Positions 49,783 through 52,682 of a stretch of 52,682 bases of DNA are shown here, in pieces; within the stretch, counting starts at the first letter, position 1; every line of letters begins with the position of its first letter. Location of the stretch: the NCBI GenBank assembly GCA_001789395.1, contig MFZK01000017.1, forward strand, positions 1 to 52,682. The letters are read 5' to 3'. The position numbers were made by a program, and so were the translations under genes. The stretch comes from Candidatus Roizmanbacteria bacterium RIFCSPHIGHO2_02_FULL_37_13b. GTDB lineage: Bacteria; Patescibacteriota; Microgenomatia; UBA1406; HO2-37-13b. The notes beneath the pieces were generated by a model. The model had not been told where the DNA came from. It did no database searches and worked only from the letters and a program-made list of their open reading frames with translations.

Positions 49783-50985
49783 ATGAAGATTTTGATGCTT
49801 ACCCCATACTTACCTTTCCCTCCGTCATCAGGTGGTCAAGTCAGATCTTATAATTTGCTCAAAAATTTGGGGAAAAAACACAAAATTGTCTTAGTTGCTC
49901 TGATCAAAAATGACAGTGAAAAAAAATATGTTGACGATCTCAAAGATTATTGTGAAAAAATTTATGTCTGCAAAAGATCGGAGAGTCCATGGACAATGCA
50001 AAATATTTTTCGTAGCATTTTTGGTCTTTATCCATTCTTAGTAGTCAGAAACTATTCGACAGAAGCAAAAGAGAGAGTTTACCAACTACTTCAAGAGAAT
50101 AACTTCGATCTAATACATGCCGAAACTTTTTATATCATGCCTCATATCCCGGAGACAAATATCCCTATTCTCTTAGTTGAGCAAACTATCGAATATATGG
50201 TCTACCAGCATTTTGTCAAAAACTTTAAATTATTTTTTGTGAAACCATTATTTTACTTTGACATCCTTAAGCTTAAATTCTGGGAAAAATCATATTGGCA
50301 AAAGGCAGATTTGGTTGGCGCTATGTCGGAGATAGATCGACAACAAATGGTTAAAATTATTCCTGATCTTAAGGTGGAGATTATCCCCAATGCTGCCGGG
50401 GAGGATTTAAGTCTAATTTATCAAACGCAAAAATCTGAAAAACCGATATTTCTTTATCAAGGGAATTTTTTTTGGTTACAAAATATTGAAGCAGCCAGAC
50501 TTCTCATTGATCAAATATTTCCTGAGATTATAAAAAAAATCCCATCGGCAATTTGTTATATCGCCGGACAAAAGGCGAAAGAGAAGCTGGGGAAAATTAA
50601 GACTAAGGGAATTAAAATCATAGAAATTGAACCATCGGACGTTGATACGGTCAAAAAAGTATACCGGCAGGCATCGATTTTTTTGGCACCGATTAAGGGT
50701 CCTGGCGGAACCAGGCTTAAAATATTGGGAGCTATGGCAGCAGGATTACCAGTAATCTCATCACCGACGGGAGTTAGTGGACTTGATATTAAAGATAGGG
50801 AAAATGTATTGATCGCAAAAAACAATCAGGAATTTGTGAAATTAGCAGTGGAAATTTTTGAAAGTAGAACTTTATATGAAAAGATCAGGCAAAATGCCAA
50901 AAAACTTGTCGAAGAAAAATATAATTGGAACACTGTCTCTTCAAAGCTTGAGCAGATATATTTAAAGTTAACTAAAACTAAGTAA
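49783..50985 (+). CDS. GT4 family glycosyltransferase
   Basis: 400 residues, GT-B fold. The N-terminal domain begins ILMLTPYLPFPPSSGGQVRSYNLLKNL. The C-terminal donor domain has FLYQGNFFWLQNIEA, then LAPIKGPGGTRLKILGAMAAGLPVISSPTGVSGL, in which the E-x7-E motif is weak. It resembles sugar transferases of exopolysaccharide clusters (EpsH1/PEP-CTERM style). It ends the plus-strand operon; a hairpin follows its stop. Confidence 0.9.
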   Translation: MKILMLTPYLPFPPSSGGQVRSYNLLKNLGKKHKIVLVALIKNDSEKKYVDDLKDYCEKIYVCKRSESPWTMQNIFRSIFGLYPFLVVRNYSTEAKERVYQLLQENNFDLIHAETFYIMPHIPETNIPILLVEQTIEYMVYQHFVKNFKLFFVKPLFYFDILKLKFWEKSYWQKADLVGAMSEIDRQQMVKIIPDLKVEIIPNAAGEDLSLIYQTQKSEKPIFLYQGNFFWLQNIEAARLLIDQIFPEIIKKIPSAICYIAGQKAKEKLGKIKTKGIKIIEIEPSDVDTVKKVYRQASIFLAPIKGPGGTRLKILGAMAAGLPVISSPTGVSGLDIKDRENVLIAKNNQEFVKLAVEIFESRTLYEKIRQNAKKLVEEKYNWNTVSSKLEQIYLKLTKTK

Positions 50986-51002
50986 ATTATTTTTACTTTA
51001 GT
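50977..51002. terminator. Possible bidirectional terminator between convergent genes
   Basis: ACTAAGTAAA, loop TTATT, TTTAC-T-TTAGT: a ten-pair AT-rich stem with one bulge that overlaps both stop codons. It is weak because of low G+C. Confidence 0.35.
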
Positions 51003-51376
51003 CTTACTGCAGGTGCCACTTGTCGAACTGCAACAGTTGGTGGTTTTGCACTGGCGCTTTGTGCAATCTCTTGTCTTAACCCAGTAAGAATGTCTTGCGC
51101 TCTTTGACTTGTTGCTTGTGATTGTTCAGGCCTACCCATCGCTTTATCAACTTCTTGACGCGCTCTTAATTTTGCCTCATCCAATTCAACACTCTCTCTA
51201 GCTCGAGTTCCTTGTACTGTCCCAGGTGTGGCTACACGCTCACGCATGCCTTCCATAGCTTGTCGTCCCATATCTTTTAATGCTGCAGCATTTTTTAATA
51301 TTTGCTCACGCGATATAACTGGCTTTGGTGGTTCAAAGGATCGATTACCGCTACCACCTTCTCCTACTTCAGACAT
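50993..51376 (-). CDS. Hypothetical Ala/Gln/Arg-rich soluble protein
   Basis: 127 residues, no signal peptide or membrane segment, no recognised family. It begins with a Gly/Ser/Pro-rich stretch (SEVGEGGSGNRSFEPPKPV). Two likely helices follow, rich in Ala, Gln, Glu and Arg (EQILKNAAALKDMGRQAMEG; DEAKLRARQEVDKAMG), and the tail is low-complexity. Base composition is somewhat richer in G+C than its neighbours. It lies on the opposite strand between two glycosyltransferase genes, so its membership in the pathway is doubtful. The lack of a ribosome site and its amino-acid bias keep confidence moderate. Confidence 0.5.
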   Translation of the reverse strand: MSEVGEGGSGNRSFEPPKPVISREQILKNAAALKDMGRQAMEGMRERVATPGTVQGTRARESVELDEAKLRARQEVDKAMGRPEQSQATSQRAQDILTGLRQEIAQSASAKPPTVAVRQVAPAVRLK

Positions 51377-51461
51377 AAGATTTTAAAATAAACTTATAAT
51401 ATATTATTACACTACTTTAAAGTACTAATTTTGTCAATTATGAATTTGATCAGTCTTAGAA

Positions 51462-51467
51462 TATAAT
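51462..51467 (+). promoter_or_regulatory. -10 element of the last GT4 gene, leaderless geometry
   Basis: Perfect TATAAT, 6 nt (GGAATC) before the ATG at 51474. No clear -35. Confidence 0.55.
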
Positions 51468-51473
51468 GGAATC

Positions 51474-52586
51474 ATGATAATCGGAGTTGATGGCAATGAA
51501 GCAAATGTTGAAAAACGAGTCGGGGTTTCAGTCTACACATATGAACTTTTGAAATATTTTCAAAAAAAAGCCTCAAACGACACTCAATTCATCATCTACC
51601 TAAGAGTAAATCCCGAATCGTCCATGCCTGTAGAAACTCAATTTTTTAAATATCGCGTGGTTAAAGGCCCTCTATGGAGTCAGATTTTTTTGCCTATTGA
51701 TCTTTATCTCAACCGAAAAATTAATGTCTTCTTCTCCCCTGCCCATTATACCCCCCGATTTTGCCCTATCCCACTTGTCGTCTCCATCCACGACCTGGCG
51801 TATGAATATTATCCTGATGAATTTCTCAAAAAAGACCTCTATAAGCTTAAAAATTGGACTAAACATGCTGTAAGTCAAGCCAAAAGGATTATTGCTGTTT
51901 CAAATAACACTAAGAAGGATATTGTCAAGTTTTATAAGATACCGAAAGAGAAAATAGATGTTGTTTATAATGGATATACAAATCGCATCACACTTGACAC
52001 GTTACATGCAAGTCGATCAAATCTAAATACCAAATACCAAATACTAAATACTAAATACTTACTTTATGTTGGAACGATACAACCGCGAAAAAATTTACTA
52101 ACTCTTATTGAAGCATTCCATTTGCTACTTCACGATAAACCAGACTTTAAGCTTGTCATCGCAGGGAAAAAGGGATGGATGTATGATGAAATTTATCAAA
52201 AAGTCGAAAAACTTAAACTAACTGATAAAATAATGTTCACAGGATATATAAATGAATCAGAATTATCTTTTCTATATCAAAATGCAGCTATATATGTCTT
52301 ACCATCTCTCTATGAAGGATTTGGGATACCGATCCTTGAAGCTATGAGTCATGGATGTCCGGTCATTTGTTCCAATGTCTCAAGCTTGCCTGAAATCGGT
52401 GCCAACGCTTGTCTTTACGTTAATCCAAATGATAAAATAGAATTAAAGCTGAAGATAGTTAAACTAATAGAGGATAGAGAATTGAGGGCAGATTTGATTG
52501 AAAAAGGCAAACAAAGAATAAAGAAATTCAGTTGGGAGAAATGTGGAATAGAAACTCTCGCGATACTACAACGTGTCGCTATTTGA
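51474..52586 (+). CDS. GT4 family glycosyltransferase (mannosyltransferase-like)
   Basis: 370 residues. It starts IIGVDGNEANVEKRVGVSVYTYELLKYF, then FSPAHYTPRFCP and VVSIHDLAYEYYPDEF. The donor domain contains YVGTIQPRKNLLTLIEAF, and PSLYEGFGIPILEAMSHGCPVICSNVSSLPEI holds the E-x7-E pair. This is a typical GT4 of polysaccharide synthesis, most like WbdB/MtfB-type mannosyltransferases. A short Asn/Thr/Lys/Tyr insert (NLNTKYQILNTKY) at the hinge between the two domains is encoded by the heptamer repeat at 52023-52057. It has its own promoter. Confidence 0.92.
   Translation: MIIGVDGNEANVEKRVGVSVYTYELLKYFQKKASNDTQFIIYLRVNPESSMPVETQFFKYRVVKGPLWSQIFLPIDLYLNRKINVFFSPAHYTPRFCPIPLVVSIHDLAYEYYPDEFLKKDLYKLKNWTKHAVSQAKRIIAVSNNTKKDIVKFYKIPKEKIDVVYNGYTNRITLDTLHASRSNLNTKYQILNTKYLLYVGTIQPRKNLLTLIEAFHLLLHDKPDFKLVIAGKKGWMYDEIYQKVEKLKLTDKIMFTGYINESELSFLYQNAAIYVLPSLYEGFGIPILEAMSHGCPVICSNVSSLPEIGANACLYVNPNDKIELKLKIVKLIEDRELRADLIEKGKQRIKKFSWEKCGIETLAILQRVAI
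52023..52057. repeat. Heptamer tandem repeat inside the last GT4 gene
   Basis: Five units: CTAAATA, CCAAATA, CCAAATA, CTAAATA, CTAAATA. They translate to a heptapeptide repeat (NTKYQIL/NTKYLL) at the interdomain hinge. Confidence 0.88.
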
Positions 52587-52590
52587 ATTT

Positions 52591-52682
52591 ATGTTTAAAG
52601 ACAAAACAGGTCGTCAATTAACTTATAACGAATTAGTACAAAAACTTATCTCTCGATTGTATAATATCCTTCTTGAATTAGA
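52591..52682 (+). CDS. Start of an unidentified gene, cut by the window end
   Basis: An ATG 4 nt after the GT4 stop opens a frame of 30 codons (MFKDKTGRQLTYNELVQKLI..., then SRLYNILLELE) that is still open at the edge. The composition is normal for the region, and the close spacing suggests the same operon. No domain can be recognised from so short a piece. Confidence 0.5.
   Translation, partial: MFKDKTGRQLTYNELVQKLISRLYNILLEL

Overview
The window is about 52.7 kb of AT-rich bacterial DNA (roughly one third G+C by eye) with short intergenic gaps, overlapping genes and short ribosomal proteins. Gene content and sequence style suggest a Candidate Phyla Radiation (Patescibacteria) genome, most likely Microgenomates-like. 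This placement is inferred from style, because no rRNA gene is present. The first ~1.2 kb is different: it is much richer in G+C and carries a truncated secreted M23 peptidase gene, so it is either a transferred segment or an assembly join.

Layout. 1-1118: M23 peptidase, minus strand, running off the edge. 1119-1563: a spacer that changes base composition and holds three REP-like hairpins. 1564-3600: a phosphodiester-glycosidase-like exoprotein, then a REP-associated tyrosine transposase (RAYT) bracketed by its own inverted 16-bp palindromes. 3600-10214: three paralogous secreted proteins built from ~95-125-residue Asn/Thr/Gly-rich repeats, plus a small secreted protein read towards them. 10217-10800: a tRNA-Val gene, a degenerate tRNA-like element, a small GIY-YIG nuclease gene and two copies of a 66-bp nested hairpin that resembles a tRNA 5' half. 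10854-18726: lepB, a ParB-like gene, rpmA, rplU, a SEDS gene, ileS and typA. 18730-42256: a very large division and cell-wall (dcw) region on the minus strand, transcribed from mraZ down to ftsZ and a DUF2130 gene. 42377-44331: a dockerin-bearing secreted protein and a small anchored protein. 44366-45742: glyS. 45785-52682: a plus-strand polysaccharide or glycoprotein gene set (GT2, O-antigen-ligase-like, ArnT/PMT-like, two GT4), cut by the window end.

How the genes work together. The dcw region holds most of the peptidoglycan precursor pathway (MurA, MurB, MurC, MurD, MurE, MraY, MurG), the septal machinery (FtsL, a PBP, FtsW, FtsQ, FtsA, FtsZ) and accessory genes (YvcK, an undecaprenol-kinase-like DgkA, PgeF, a HAD phosphatase, a GlmU-like nucleotidyltransferase and a PIG-V-like mannosyltransferase). 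MurL directly precedes MurD, which points to the L-glutamate ligation/epimerisation route for placing D-Glu in the stem peptide. MurF and MurI are not in the window. Signal peptidase I sits beside the surface-protein cluster.

Two genome-wide habits show through. First, at least ten genes have a -10 hexamer ending only 6-8 nt before the start codon, the geometry expected for leaderless mRNAs. Second, six loci carry tandem heptanucleotide repeats with a different unit at each locus; four lie inside the reading frames of ileS (twice), rsmH and a glycosyltransferase. The most novel candidates are the repeat-protein trio, the heptamer insertions and the tRNA-like hairpin/GIY-YIG island.
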